A DNA stretch of 64,000 nucleotides from Archivesica marissinica (lineage: Eukaryota; Mollusca; Bivalvia; Venerida; Vesicomyidae): positions 14,019,318-14,083,317 of the forward strand of contig CM026390.1 of assembly GCA_014843695.1 (NCBI GenBank). Direction: 5' to 3'. The translations under genes were made by a program, and so were the position numbers. Shown in pieces: positions 22,370-36,300 of this stretch. How positions within the stretch are numbered: the stretch's first letter is position 1; the number at the start of each line of letters is the position of its first letter. The notes beneath the pieces were generated by a model. It worked only from the letters and a program-made list of their open reading frames with translations, was not told where the DNA came from and did not search any database.

Positions 22370-24370
22370 CATCTAAAGAACACGTGAGGCTTAACTCTCT
22401 GCATACCATTGAAGACAGGTGGCTAAACTGTCATCTAGAGCACACTTGGGGCTTAACTGTCTGCACACCATTAAAGTCAGGTGGCTAAACTGTCATACAA
22501 TACACACTTGATGCTTATCTGTCTGCTCACCATTGAAGTCAGGTGGCTAACTTCTCATCTAAAGCACACTTGGGACTTATTTATCTGCACACCATTGAAG
22601 TCAGGTGGCTAAACGGTCATTCAGTGCACACTTGATGCATAACTGTCTGCAAACCATTTAAGTCAGGTGACTAAATTGTCATCTAAAGCACAATTGAGGC
22701 TTACATATCTGCACACCATTGAAGTCAGGTGACTAAATTGTCATACAATGCACACTTGATGCTTAACTGTCTGCACACCATTTAAGTCAGGTGACTAAAT
22801 TGTCATCTATCGCACACTTGGGACTTATTTATATGCATACCATTGAAGTCAGGTGGCTAAACTGTCATACAATGCACACTTGATGCTTAACTCTCTGCAC
22901 ACCATTTAAGTCAGGTGACTAAATTGTCATCTATCGCACACTTGGGACTTATTTATCTGCATATCATTGAAGTCAGGTGGCTAAACTGTCATACAATGCA
23001 CACTTGATGCTTAACTCTCTGCACACCATTGCAGTCAGGTGACTAAATTGTCATCTAAAGCACACTTTATGCTAAATTATATGCACACCATTTATGTCAG
23101 GTGACTAAATTCTCATCTAAATCATACTTGAAGCTTACCTATCTGCACACCATTGAAGTCAGGTGGCTAAACTGTCATACAATGCACACTTGATGCTTAA
23201 CTATCTGCACACCATTTAAGTCAGATGGCTAAATTGTCATCTAAAGCACACTTGAGTCTTAACTCTCTGCACACCATTGAAATCAGTTGACTAAACTGTC
23301 ATCTAGAGCACACTTGAGGCTTAAATATCTGCACACCATTGAAGTCAGGTGACTAAATTGTCATACAATGCACTCTTAATGCATAACTCTCTGCACACCA
23401 TTGAAGTCAGGTGGATGGATTGTCATCTAATACACACTTGGGACTTATGTATCTGCACACCATTGAAGACAGGTTGCTAAACTGTCATACAATGCACACT
23501 TGATGCTTAACTATCTGCACACCATTTAAGTCAGGTGACTAAATTGGCATCTAAAGCACACTTGAGGCTTAACTATCTGCACACCATTTAAGTCAGGTGA
23601 CTAAATTCTCATCTAAAGCACACTTAAGGCTTAACTATCTGCACACCATTGAAGTCAGGTGGCTAAACTGTCATACAATGCACACTTTTGCTTAACTCTC
23701 TGCACACCATTAAAGTCAAGTGACTAAATTGTCATCTAAAGCACACTTGGGACTTATTTATCTGCACACCATTTAAGTCAGGTGGCTAAAGTGTCAAACA
23801 ATGCACACTTGATGCTTAACTCTCTGCACACCATTTAAGTCAGGTGACTAAAGTGTCATCTAAAGCACACGTGAGGCTTAACTCTCTGCACACCATTGAA
23901 GACAGGTGGCTAAACTGTCATCTAGAGCACACTTGGGGCTTAACTGTCTGCACACCATTAAAGTCAGGTGGCTAAACTGTCATACAATACACACTTGATG
24001 CTTATCTGTCTGCTCACCATTGAAGTCAGGTGGCTAACTTCTCATCTAAAGCACACTTGGGACTTATTTATCTGCACACCATTGAAGTCAGGTGGCTAAA
24101 CGGTCATTCAGTGCACACTTGATGCATAACTGTCTGCAAACCATTTAAGTCAGGTTACTAAATTGTCATCTAAAGCACATTTGAGGCTTACATATCTGCA
24201 CACAATTGAAGTCAGGTGACTAAATTGTCATACAATGCACACTTGATGCTTAACTGTCTGCACACCATTTAAGTCAGGTGACTAAATTGTCATCTATCGC
24301 ACACTTGGGACTTATTTATATGCATACCATTGAAGTCAGGTGGCTAAACTGTCATACAATGCACACTTGA
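22370..24370. repeat. Satellite block repeated at 1487 bp
   Basis: The variant order CACGTGAGGC, GAAGACAGG, CATTAAAG, CTGCTCACC, GCTAACTTCTC and CGGTCATTCAGTG at 22381-22640 recurs from 23868, offset 1487 (24 monomers minus one base). Two later monomers carrying CTATCGCACAC also recur. Confidence 0.75.
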
Positions 24371-27300
24371 TGCTTAACTATCTGCACACCATTTAAGTCA
24401 GGTGACTTAATTGGCATCTAAAGCACACTTGAGGCTTAACTATCTGCACACCATTGAAGACAGGTGGGTAAACTGTCAAACAATGCACACTTGATGCTTA
24501 ACTCTCTGCAAACCATTTAAGTCAGGTGACTAAATTCTTATCTAAAGCACACTTGAGGCTTAACTATCTGCACACCATTTAAGTCAGGTGACTAAATTCT
24601 CATCTAAAGCACACTTAAGGCTTAACTATCTGCACAGCATTGAAGTCAGGTGGCTAAACTGTCATACAATGCACACTTGATGCTTAACTATCTGCACACC
24701 ATTTAAATCAGGTGGCTAAATTGGCATATAATGCACACTTGAGACTTATTTATCTGCACACCATTGAAGTCAGGTGGCTAAACTGTCATACAATGCACAC
24801 TTGATGCTTATCTCTCTGCGCACCATTGAAGTCAGGTGACTAAATTATCATCTAAAGCACGCTTGAGGCTTAACTATCTGTACACCATTGAAGTCAGGTG
24901 GCTAAATTGTCATCTAAAGCACACTTAGGGCTTATTTATCTGCATACCATTGAAGTCAGGTGGCTAAACTGTCATACAATGCACACTTGATGCTTAACTG
25001 TCTGCACACTATTTAAGTCAGGTGACTAAATTGTCATCTAAAGCACACTTGGGACTTATTTATCTGCACACCATTGAAGTCAGGTGGCTAAAGTGTCATA
25101 CAATGCACATTTGATGCTTAACTCTCTGCACACCATTTAAGTTAGGAGGCTAAACTGTCATCAAGAGCACAATTGAGGCTTAACTATCTGCACACCATTT
25201 AAGTCTGGTGACTAAATTGTCATCTAAAGCACACTTGAGGCTTAACTCTCTGCACACCATTGAAGTCAGGTGGCTAAACTGTCATACAATGCACACTTGA
25301 TGCTTAACTCTCTGCACACCATTTAAGTCAGGTGATTAAATTGTCATCTAAAGCACACTTGAGGCTTAACTATCTGTACCCCATTGAAGTCAGGTGGGTA
25401 AACTGTCAAACAATGCACACTTGATGCTTAACTCTCTGCACACCATTTAAGTCAGGTGACTAAATTCTCATCTAAAGCACACTTAAGGCTTAACTATCTG
25501 CACAGCATTGAAGTCAGGTGACTAAATTCTCATCTAAAGCACACTTAAGGCTTAACTATCTGCACAGCATTGAAGTCAGGTGGCTAAACTGTCATACAAT
25601 GCACACTTGATGCTTAACTATCTGCACACCATTTAAGTCAGGTGGCTAAATTGGCATCTAATGCACACTTGAGACTTATTTATCTGCATACCATTGAAGT
25701 CAGGTGGCTATACTGTCATACAATGCACACTTGATGCTTATCTCTCTGCACACCATTGAAGTCAGGTGACTAAATTGTCATCTAAAGCACACTTAGGGCT
25801 TATGTATCTGCATACCATTGAAGTCAGGTGGCTAAACTGTCTTACAATGCACACTTGATGCTTAACTGTCTGCACACCATTTAAGTCAGGTGACTAAATT
25901 GTCATCTAAAGCACACTTGGGAATTATTTATCTGCACACCATTGAAGTCAGGTGGCTAAAGTGTCATACAATGCACACTTGATGCTTAACTCTCTGCACA
26001 CCATTTAAGTTAGGAGGCTAAACTGTCATCAAAAGCACAATTGAGGCTTAACTATCTGCACACCATTTAAGTCTAGTGACTAAATTGTCATCTAAAGCAC
26101 ACTTGAGGCTTAAATCTCTGCACACCATTGAAGTCAGTTGGCTAAAGTGTCATACAATGCACACTTGATGCTTAACTCTCTGCACACCATTTAAGTCAGG
26201 TGATTAAATTGTCATCTAAAGCACACTTGAGGATTAACTATCTGTACACCATTGAAGTCAGGTGGCTAAATTGTCATCTAAAGCACACATGGGACTTAAC
26301 TGTCTGCATACATTTGAAGTTAGGTGGCTAAACTGTCATCAAAAGCACAACTGAGGCTTAACTATCTGCACACCATTTAAGTCTGGTGACTAAATTGTCA
26401 TCTAAAGCACACGTGAAGCTTAACTATCTGTACACCATTGAAGTCAGGTGGCTAAATTGTCATCTAAAGCACACTTAGGGCTTATTTATCTGCATACCAT
26501 TGAAGTCAGGTGGCTAAACTGTCATTAAAATGCACACTTGATGCTTAACTGTCTGCACACCATTTAAGTCAGGTGACTAAATTGTCATCTATCGCACACT
26601 TGGGACTTATTTATATGCATACCATTGAAGTCAGGTGGCTAAACTGTCATACAATGCACACTTGATGCTTAACTATCTGCACACCATTTAAGTCAGGTGA
26701 CTAAATTGGCATCTAAAGCACACTTGAGGCTTAAATATCTGCACACCATTGAAGTAATTGGGTAAACGGTCATACAATGCACACTTGATGCATAACTCTC
26801 TGCAAACCAGTTAAGTCAGGTGACTAAATTGTCATCTAAAGCAAACATGAGGCTTAACCTTCTGCACACCATTAAAGTCAGGTGGCTAAACTGTCATACA
26901 ATGCACACTTGATGCTTAACTATCTGTACACCATTGAAGTAAGGTGGCTAAACTGTCATCTAAAGCAAACTTGGGGCTTAATTGTCTGTACACCATTGAA
27001 GTTAGGTGGCTAAACTGTCATCAAAAGCACAATTGAGGCTTATCTATCTGCACACCATTTAAGTCTGGTGACTAAATTGTCATCTAAAGCACACGTGAGG
27101 CTTAACTATCTGCACAACATTGAAGTCAGGTGGCTAAACGGTCATACAATGCACACTTGATGCTTAACTCTCTGCACACCATTTAAGTCTGGTGACTAAA
27201 TTTTCATCTAAAGCACACTTGAGGCATAACTATCTGCACACCATTGAAGTCAGGTGGCTAAACTGTCATACAATACACAATTGATGCTTAACTGTCTGCT

Positions 27301-27959
27301 CACCATTGAAATCAGGTGGCTAAATTGTCATCTAAAGCACATTTGAGGCTTAACCTTCTGCACACCATTGAAGTCAGGTGGCTAAACTGTCATACAATGC
27401 ACATTTGATGCTTAACTGTCTGCACACCATTTAAGTCAGGTGACTAAATTGTCATCTAAAGCACACTTGGGACTTATTTATCTGCACACCATTGAAGTCA
27501 GGTGGCTAAACTGTCATACAATGCACACTTGATGCTTAACTCTCTGCACACCATTTAAGTCAGGTGACTAAATTGTCATCCAAAGCACACCTGAGACTTA
27601 ACTATCTGTACACCATTGAAGTCAGGTGGCTAAACTGTCATCTAAAGCAAACTTGGGGCCTAAATGTCTGCAAACCATTTAAGTCTGGTGACTAAATTGT
27701 CATCTAAAGCACACTTGAGGCTTAACTCTCTGCACACCATTGAAGTCAGGTGGCTAAATTGTCATCTAAAGCACACTTGGGACTTATTTATCTGCACACC
27801 ATTGAAGTCAGGTGGCTAAACGGTCATACAATGCACACTTGATGCTTAACTCTCTGCAAACCATTTAAGTCAGGTGACTAAATTGTCATCTAAAGCACAC
27901 TTGAGGCTTAACTCTCTGAACACCATTGAAGTCAGGTGACTAAATTGTCATCTAAAGTA

Positions 27960-28350
27960 CATTTGAGGCTTAAACTTTTGCACAAATTGAGTCGGTGCTA
28001 AGTTTTCATACAATTCACACGTTGATGCTAACTCTCTGCACACATTTAAGTCTGGTGGCTAAATTGTCATCTAAAGCACACTTGGGGCTTAACTCTCTCA
28101 CACCTTGAAGTCTGGTGGCTAAATTGTCATACATGCAAACTGTGCTTACTCTCGTGCACACATATAAGTCTGGTGAATAAATGTCATCTAAAGCGGCAAT
28201 GGAGGCTTAAACTATCTACACCATGAGTCAGTGGCTAACTGTCATACAATACACATTGATGCTAACCTCTGCTCATCCATTGAATTCAGGTGGCTAAATT
28301 TGTCATATCAGCACACTTGGACTTATTTATCTGAACCATTGAAGTCAGGT
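27960..28350. repeat. Second irregular satellite segment
   Basis: As at 19.33 kb, monomers between about 27.96 and 28.35 kb show many single-base gains and losses (for example GAGTCGGTGCTAAG, GTGCTTACTCTCG, CATGAGTCAGTGGC). Flanking monomers are regular. Confidence 0.7.
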
Positions 28351-30287
28351 GGCTAAACTGTCATTACATTGCACACTTGATGCTTAACTCTCTGCACACC
28401 ATTGAAGTCAGGTGACTAAATTGTCATCTAAAGCAAATTATGCTTAACCTTCTGCACACCATTGAAGTCAGGTGGCTAAACGGTCATACAATGCACACTT
28501 GATGCTTAACTGTCTGCACACCATTTAAGTCAGGTGACTAAATTGTCATCTAAAGCACACTTGAGGCTTAACTTTCTGCACACCATTGAAGTCAGGTGGC
28601 TAAACTGTCATGCAATGCACACTTGATGCTTAACTCTCTGCACACCATATAAGTCTGGTGAATAAATTGTCATCTAAAGCACAATTGAGGCTTAACTATC
28701 TGCACACCATTGAAGTCAGGTGGCTAAACTGTCATACAATGCACATTGATGCTTAACTGTCTGCTACCATTTAATTCAGGTGGCTAAATTGTCATCTAAA
28801 GCAAACATGAGGCTTAACCTTCTGCACACCATTGAAGTCAGGTGGCTAAACGGTCATACAATGCACACTTGATGCATAACTGTCTGCAAACCATTTAAGT
28901 CAGGTGACTAAATTGTCATCTAAAGCAAACATGAGGCTTAACCTTCTGCACACCATTGAAGTCAGGTGGCTGAACGGTCATACAATGCACACTTGATGCA
29001 TAACTGTCTGCACACCATTTAAGTCAGGTGACTAAATTGTCATCTAAAGCACACTTGAGGCTTAACCTTCTGCACACCATTGAAGTCAGGTGGCTAAACT
29101 GTCATACAATGCACACTTGATGCTTAACTGTCTGCACACCATTTAAGTCAGGTGACTAAATTGTCATCTAAAGCACACTTGGGACTTATTTATCTGCACA
29201 CCATTGAAGTCAGGTGGCTAAACTGTCATACAATGCACACTTGATGCTTAACTCTCTGCACACCATTTAAGTCAGGTGACTAAATTGTCATCCAAAGCAC
29301 ACATGAGACTTAACTATCTGTACACCATTGAAGTCAGGTGGCTAAACTGTCATCTAAAGCAAACTTGGGGCCTAAATGTCTGCACACCATTGAAGTTAGT
29401 TGGCTAAACTGTCATCAAAAGCACAATTGAGGCTTAACTTTCTGCACACCATTTAAGTCTGGTGACTAAATTGTCATCTAAAGCACACTTGAGGCTTAAC
29501 TCTCTGCACACCATTGAAGTCAGGTGGCTAAATTGTCATCTAAAGCACACTTGGGACTTATTTATCTGCACACCATTGAAGTCAGGTGGCTAAACGGTCA
29601 TACAATGCACACTTGATGCTTAACTGTCTGCAAACCATTTAAGTCAGGTGACTAAATTGTCATCTAAAGCACACTTGAGGCTTAACTCTCTGCACACCAT
29701 TGAAGTCAGGTGGCTAAATTGTCATATAATGCACATTTGATGCTTAACTTTCTGCACACCATTTAAGTCTGGTGGATAAATTGTCATATAATGCACAATT
29801 GATGCTTAACTGTCTGCACACCATTTAAGTCAGGTGGCTAAAGTGTCATATAATGCACAATTGATGCTTAACTCTCTGCTCACCATTGAAGTCAGGTGGC
29901 TAAATTGTCATATAATGCACACTTGGTGCTTATTTATCTGCACACCATTTAAGTCTGGTGGATAAATTGTCATATAATGCACAATTGATGCTTAACTGTC
30001 TGCAAACCATTTAAGTCAGGTGACTAAATTGTCATCTAAAGCAAACATGAGGCTTAACCTTCTGCACACCATTGAAGTCAGGTGGCTAAACGGTCATACA
30101 ATGCACACTTGATGCATAACTGTCTGCACACCATTGAAGTCAGGTGACTAAATTGTCATCTAAAGCACATTTGAGGCTTAACCTTCTGCACACCATTGAA
30201 GTCAGGTGGCTAAACTGTCATACAATGCACACTTGATGCTTAACTGTCTGCACACCATTTAAGTCAGGTGACTAAATTGCATCTAAG

Positions 30288-30320
30288 GCTTGGGGTTTTT
30301 TTTGTGTGGTGTTTACATTT
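30288..30320. other. Non-satellite interruption with a T8 run
   Basis: One monomer is replaced by GGCTTGGGG, eight Ts, then GTGTGGTGTTTACATTTG before the array resumes. It is the only clearly foreign stretch in the array. It may be a small insertion or an assembly artefact. Confidence 0.6.
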
Positions 30321-33300
30321 GATGCTTAATTCTGCACACCATTTAAGTCAGGTGACTAAATTGTCATCTAATGCACACTTGGGGCTTATTTATCTGCACA
30401 CCATTGAAGTCAGGTGGTTAAACTGTCATACAATGCACACTTGATGCTTAAATCTCTGCACACCATTTAAGTCAGGTGACTAAATTGTCATACAATGCAC
30501 ACTTGATGCTTAACTGTCTGTATACTATTTAAGTCTGGTGGCTAAATTGTCATCTAATGCAAACTTGGGGCTTAAATGTCTGTACACCATTGAAGTTAGT
30601 TGGCTAAATTGTCATCTAAAGCACAATTGAGGCTTAACTGTCTGCACACCATTTAAGTCTGGTGACTAAATTGTCATCTAAAGCACATTTGAGGCTTAAC
30701 TATCTGCACACCATTGAAGTCAGGTGGCTATATTGTCATATAATGCACACTTGGTGCTTATTTGTCTGCACACCATTTAAGTCAGGTGGCTAAATTGTCA
30801 TATAATGCACACTTGATGCTTAACTGTCTGCACACCATTTAAGTCAGGTGACTAAAGTGTCATCTAAAGCACACGTGAGGCTTAACTCTCTGCACACCAT
30901 TGAAGTCAGGTGGCTAAACTGTCATACAATGCACACTTGATGCTTAACTCTCTGCACACCATATAAGTCTGGTGAATAAATTGTCATCTAAAGCACAATT
31001 GAGGCTTAACTATCTGCACACCATTGAAGTCAGGTGGCTAAACTGTCATACAATACACAATTGATGCTTAACACTCTGCTCACCATTGAAGTCAGGTGGC
31101 TAAATTGTCATCTAAAGCACACTTGGGACTTATTTATCTGCACACCATTGAAGTCAGGTGGCTAAACGGTCATACAATGCACACTTGATGCATAACTGTC
31201 TGCAAACCATTTAAGTCAGGTGACTAAATGTGTCATCTTAAGCAACATGGGCTTTACCTTCTCACACCATTGAAGTCAGGTGGCTAAACGGTCATACAAT
31301 GCACACTTGATGCATAACTGTCTGCACACCATTGAAGTCAGGTGACTAAATTGTCATCTAAAGCACATTTGAGGCTTAACCTTCTGCACACCATTGAAGT
31401 CAGGTGGCTAAACTGTCATACAATGCACATTTGATGCTTAACTGTCTTCACACCATTTAAGTCAGGTGACTAAAGTGTCATCTAAAGCACACATGAGGCT
31501 TAACTCTCTGAACACCATTGAAGTCAGGTGGCTAAACTGTCATACAATACACACTTGATGCTTAACTGTCTGCACACCATTGAAATCAGGTGACCAAATT
31601 GTCATACAATGCACACTTGATGCATAACTTTCTGCACATTATTGAAGTAAGGTGACTAAATCGTCATCTAAAGCACACTTGAGGCTTGACTATCCCCACA
31701 CCATTGAAGTCAGGTGGATAACTTGTAATCTAATGCACACTTGGGACTTATTTATCTGCATACCATTGACGTCAGGTGGCTAAACTGTCATACAATGCAC
31801 ACTTGATGCTTAACTGTCTGCACACCATTTAAGTCAGGTGACTAAAGTGTCATCTAAAGCACATGTGAGGCTTAACTCTCTGCACACCATTGAAGTCAGG
31901 TGGCTAAACTGTCATACAATACACACTTGATGCTTAACTGTCTGCTCACCATTGAAGTCAGGTGGCTAAATTGTCATCTAAAGCACACTTGGGACTTATT
32001 TATCTGCACACCATTGAAGTCAGGTGGCTAAACTGTCATACAATGCACACTTGATGCTTAAATGTCTGCACACCATTTAAGTCAGGTGACTAAATTGTCA
32101 TCTAAAGCACACTTTGACGCTTAACTATCTGCACATCATTGAGGTCAGGTGGATAAACTGTCATACAATACACACTTGATGCTTAAATGTCTGCACACCA
32201 TTGAAGTCAGGTGACCAAATTGTCATACAATGCACACTTGATGCTTAACTGTCTGCACACCATTTAAGTCAGGTGACTAAAGTGTCATCTAAAGCACACT
32301 TGATGCTTAACTGTCTGCACACCATTGAAGTCAGGTGACAAAATTGTCATCTAAAGCACACTTGAGGCTTAACTATCTGCACACCATTTAAGTCAGGTGA
32401 CTAAATTCTCATCTAAAACACACTTGAGGCTTAACTCTCTGCACAACATTGAAGTCAGGTGGCTAAAGTGTTATACAATGCACACTTGATGCTTAACTCT
32501 CTGCACACCATTTAAGTCAGGTGACTAAAGTGTCCTCTAAAGCACACGTGAGGCTTAACTCTCTGCACACCATTGAAGTCAGGTGGCTAAACTGTCATAC
32601 AATACACACTTGATGCTTAACTCTCTGCACACTATTTAAGTCTGGTGACTAAATTGTCATCTAAAGCACACTTGAGGCGTAACTATCTGCACACCATTAA
32701 AGTCAGGTGGCTAAACTGTCATACAATACACACTTGATCCTTAACTGTCTGCACACCATTGAAGTCAGATGACAAAATTGTCATCTAAAGCACAATTGAG
32801 GCTTAATTATCTGCACACTATTTAAGTCAGGTGACTAAATTCTCATCTAAAGCACACTTGAGGCTTAACTATCTGCACACCATTGAAGTCAGGTGGCTAA
32901 ATTGTCATATAAAGCACACTTAGGACTTATTTATCTGCACACCATTGACGTCAGGTGGCTAAACTGTCATACAATGCACACATGGTGCTTAACTGTCTGC
33001 ACACCATTTAAATCAGGTGATTAAATTGTCATCTAAAGCACACTTGAGGCTTAACTATCTGCACACCATTTAAGTCCGGTGACTAAATTCTCATCTAAAG
33101 CACACTTGAGGCTTAACTATCTGCACACCATCGAAGTCAGGTGGCTAAATTGTCATCTAAAGCACACTTGGGACTTATTTATCTGCACACCATTGACGTC
33201 AGGTGGCTAAACTGTCATACAATGCACACTTGATGCTTAACTATCTGCACACCATTGAAGCCAGGTGACTATATTGTCATACAATGCACACTTGATGCAT

Positions 33301-36300
33301 AACTCTCTGCACACCATTTAAGTCAGGTGACTAAATTGTCATCTAAAGCACGCTTGATGCTTAACTATCTGCACACCATTGAAGTCAGGTGGATAAAGTG
33401 TCATCTAAAGGACACTAGGGACTTATCTATCTGCACACCATTGAGGTAATGTGGCTAAACGGTCATGTAATACACACTTGATGCTTAACTATCTGCACAC
33501 CATTAAAGTCAGGTGACTAAATTGTCATCTAAAGCACATTTGAGGCTTAACTATCTGCACACCATTGAAGGCAGGTGGCTAAACTGTCATACAATGCACA
33601 CTTGATGCTTATATTTCTGCACACCATTTAAGTCAGGTGACTAATGTGTCATCTAAAGCACACATGAGGCATAACTATCTGCACACCATTGAAGTCAGGT
33701 GGCTAAACTGTCATACAATGCACACTTGATGCTTAACTCTCTGCACACCATTTAAGTCTGGTGACTAAATTGTCATCTAATGCACACTTGAGGCTTAACT
33801 ATCTGCACACCATTGAAGTCAGGTGAATTAATTGTCATACATTGCACACTTGATGCTTAACTCTCTGCACTCCATTTAAGTCAGGTGACTAAATATTGTC
33901 ATCTAAAGCACACATGAGGCTTAACTATCTGCATACCATTGAAGTCAGGTGACTATATTGTCATACAATGCACACTTGATGCTTAACTGTCTGCACACCA
34001 TTTAAGTCAGGTGGCTAAATTGTCATATAAAGCACCCTAGATGCTTAACTATCTGCACACCATTGAAGTCAGGTGGCTTAACTGTCATACAATGCACTCT
34101 TGATGCTTAACTCTCTGCACATCATTTAAGTCAGGTGGCTAAATTGTCATCTAAAGCACACTTGATGCTTAACTCTATGCACACCATTTAAGTCAGGTGA
34201 CTAAAGTGTCATCTAAAGCACACATGAGGCATAACTCTCTGCACACCATTGAAGTCAGGTGGCTAAACTGTCATACAATGCACACTTGATGCTAACTCTC
34301 TGCACACCATTGAAGTTGGTGACTAACTGTCATCTAATGCACACTTGAGGCTTAACTATCTGCACACCATTGAAGTCAGGTGGCTAAATTGTCATCTAAA
34401 GCACATTTGAGGCTTAACTATCTGCACACCATTGAAGTCAGGTGACTAAATTGTCATACAATGCACACTTGATGCTTAACACTCTGCACACCATTTAAGT
34501 CAGGTGACTAAATTGTCATCTAAAGCACATTTGAGGCTAACTATCTGCACACCATTGAAGGCAAATGGCTAAACTGTCATACAATGCACACTTGATGCTT
34601 AAATCTCAGCACACCATTGAAATCAGGTGAATAAATTGTCATACAATGCTCACTTAATGCTTAACTGTCTGCACACCATATAAGTCAGGTGACTAAAGTG
34701 TCATCTAATGCACACATGAGGCATAACTATCTGCACACCATTGAAGTCAGGTGGCTAAACTGTTATACAATGCACACTTGATGCTTATGTCTCTGCACAC
34801 CATTTAAGTCAGGTGGCTAAATTGTCATCTAAAGCACACTTGAGGCTTAACTATCTGCACACCATTGAAGTCAGGTGACTAAATTGTCATATAATGCACA
34901 CCTGATGCTTACCTCTCTGCACACCATTTAAGTCTGATGACTAAATTGTCATCTAAAGCACATTTGAGGCTTATCTATCTGCACACCATTGAAGGCAGGT
35001 GGTTAAACTGTCATACAATGCACACTTGATGCTTAAATCTCTGCACACCATTGAAATCAGGTGACTAAATTGTCATACAATGCACACTTGATGCTTAACT
35101 GTCTGCATACTATTTAAGTCTGGTGACTAAATTGTCATCTAATGCACACTTGAGGCTTAACTATCTGTACACCATTGAAGTCAGGTGGCTAAATTGTCAT
35201 CTAAAGCACACTTGAGGCATAACTGTCTGCACACCATTTAAGTCAGATGACAAAATTGTCATCTAAAGCATATTTGCAGCTTAACTATCTGCACACCATT
35301 GAAGTCAGGTGACTATATTGTCATACAATGCACACTTGATGCTTAACTGTCTGCACACCATTTAAGTCAGATGACTAAATTGTCATCTAAAGCACCCTTG
35401 ATGCTTAACTATATGCACACCATTGACGTCAGGTGGCTAAACTGTCATACAATGCACACTTGATGCTTAACTCTCTGCACATCATTTAAATCAGGTGGCT
35501 AAACTGTCATACAATGCACACTTGATGCTTAACTCTCTGCACATCATTTAAGTCAGGTGGATAAATTGTCATCTAAAGCACACTATGGACTTATTTATCT
35601 GCACACAATTGAAGTCAGGTGGCTAAACGGTCATACAATGCACACTTGATGCTTAACTCTCTGCACACCATTTAAGTCAGGTGAATAAATTGTCACCTAA
35701 TGCACACTTGAGGCTTAACTATCTGCACATCATTGAAGTCAGGTGACTAAATTGTCATCTAAAGCACACATGAGGCTTAACTATCTGCACACCATTGAAG
35801 TCAGGTGACTAAATTGTCATACAATGCACACTTGATGCTTAACTCTCTGCACACCAATTAGGTCAGGTGACTAAATTGTCATCTAAAGCACACTTGAGGC
35901 TTAACTATCTGCACACCATTGAAGTCAAGTGACTAAATTGTCATACAATGCACACTTGAGGCTTAACTATCTGCACACCATTGAAGTCAGGTGGCTAATC
36001 TGATAACTAAAGCACACTTGGGGCTTAACGGTCTGCACACCATCGAAGTTAGGTGGCTAAACTGTCATATAAAGCACACTTGGTGCTTAATTGTCTACAC
36101 ACCATTGACGTTAGGTGGCTAAACTGTCATCAAAAGCACAAGTGAGGCTTAACTATCTGCACACCATTGAAGTCAGGTGACTACATTGTCATCTAAAGCA
36201 CATTTGAGGCTTAATTATCTGCACACCATTGAAGGAAAGTGGCTAAACTGTCATTCAATGCACACTTGATGCTTAACTATCTGCACACCATTGAAATTAG

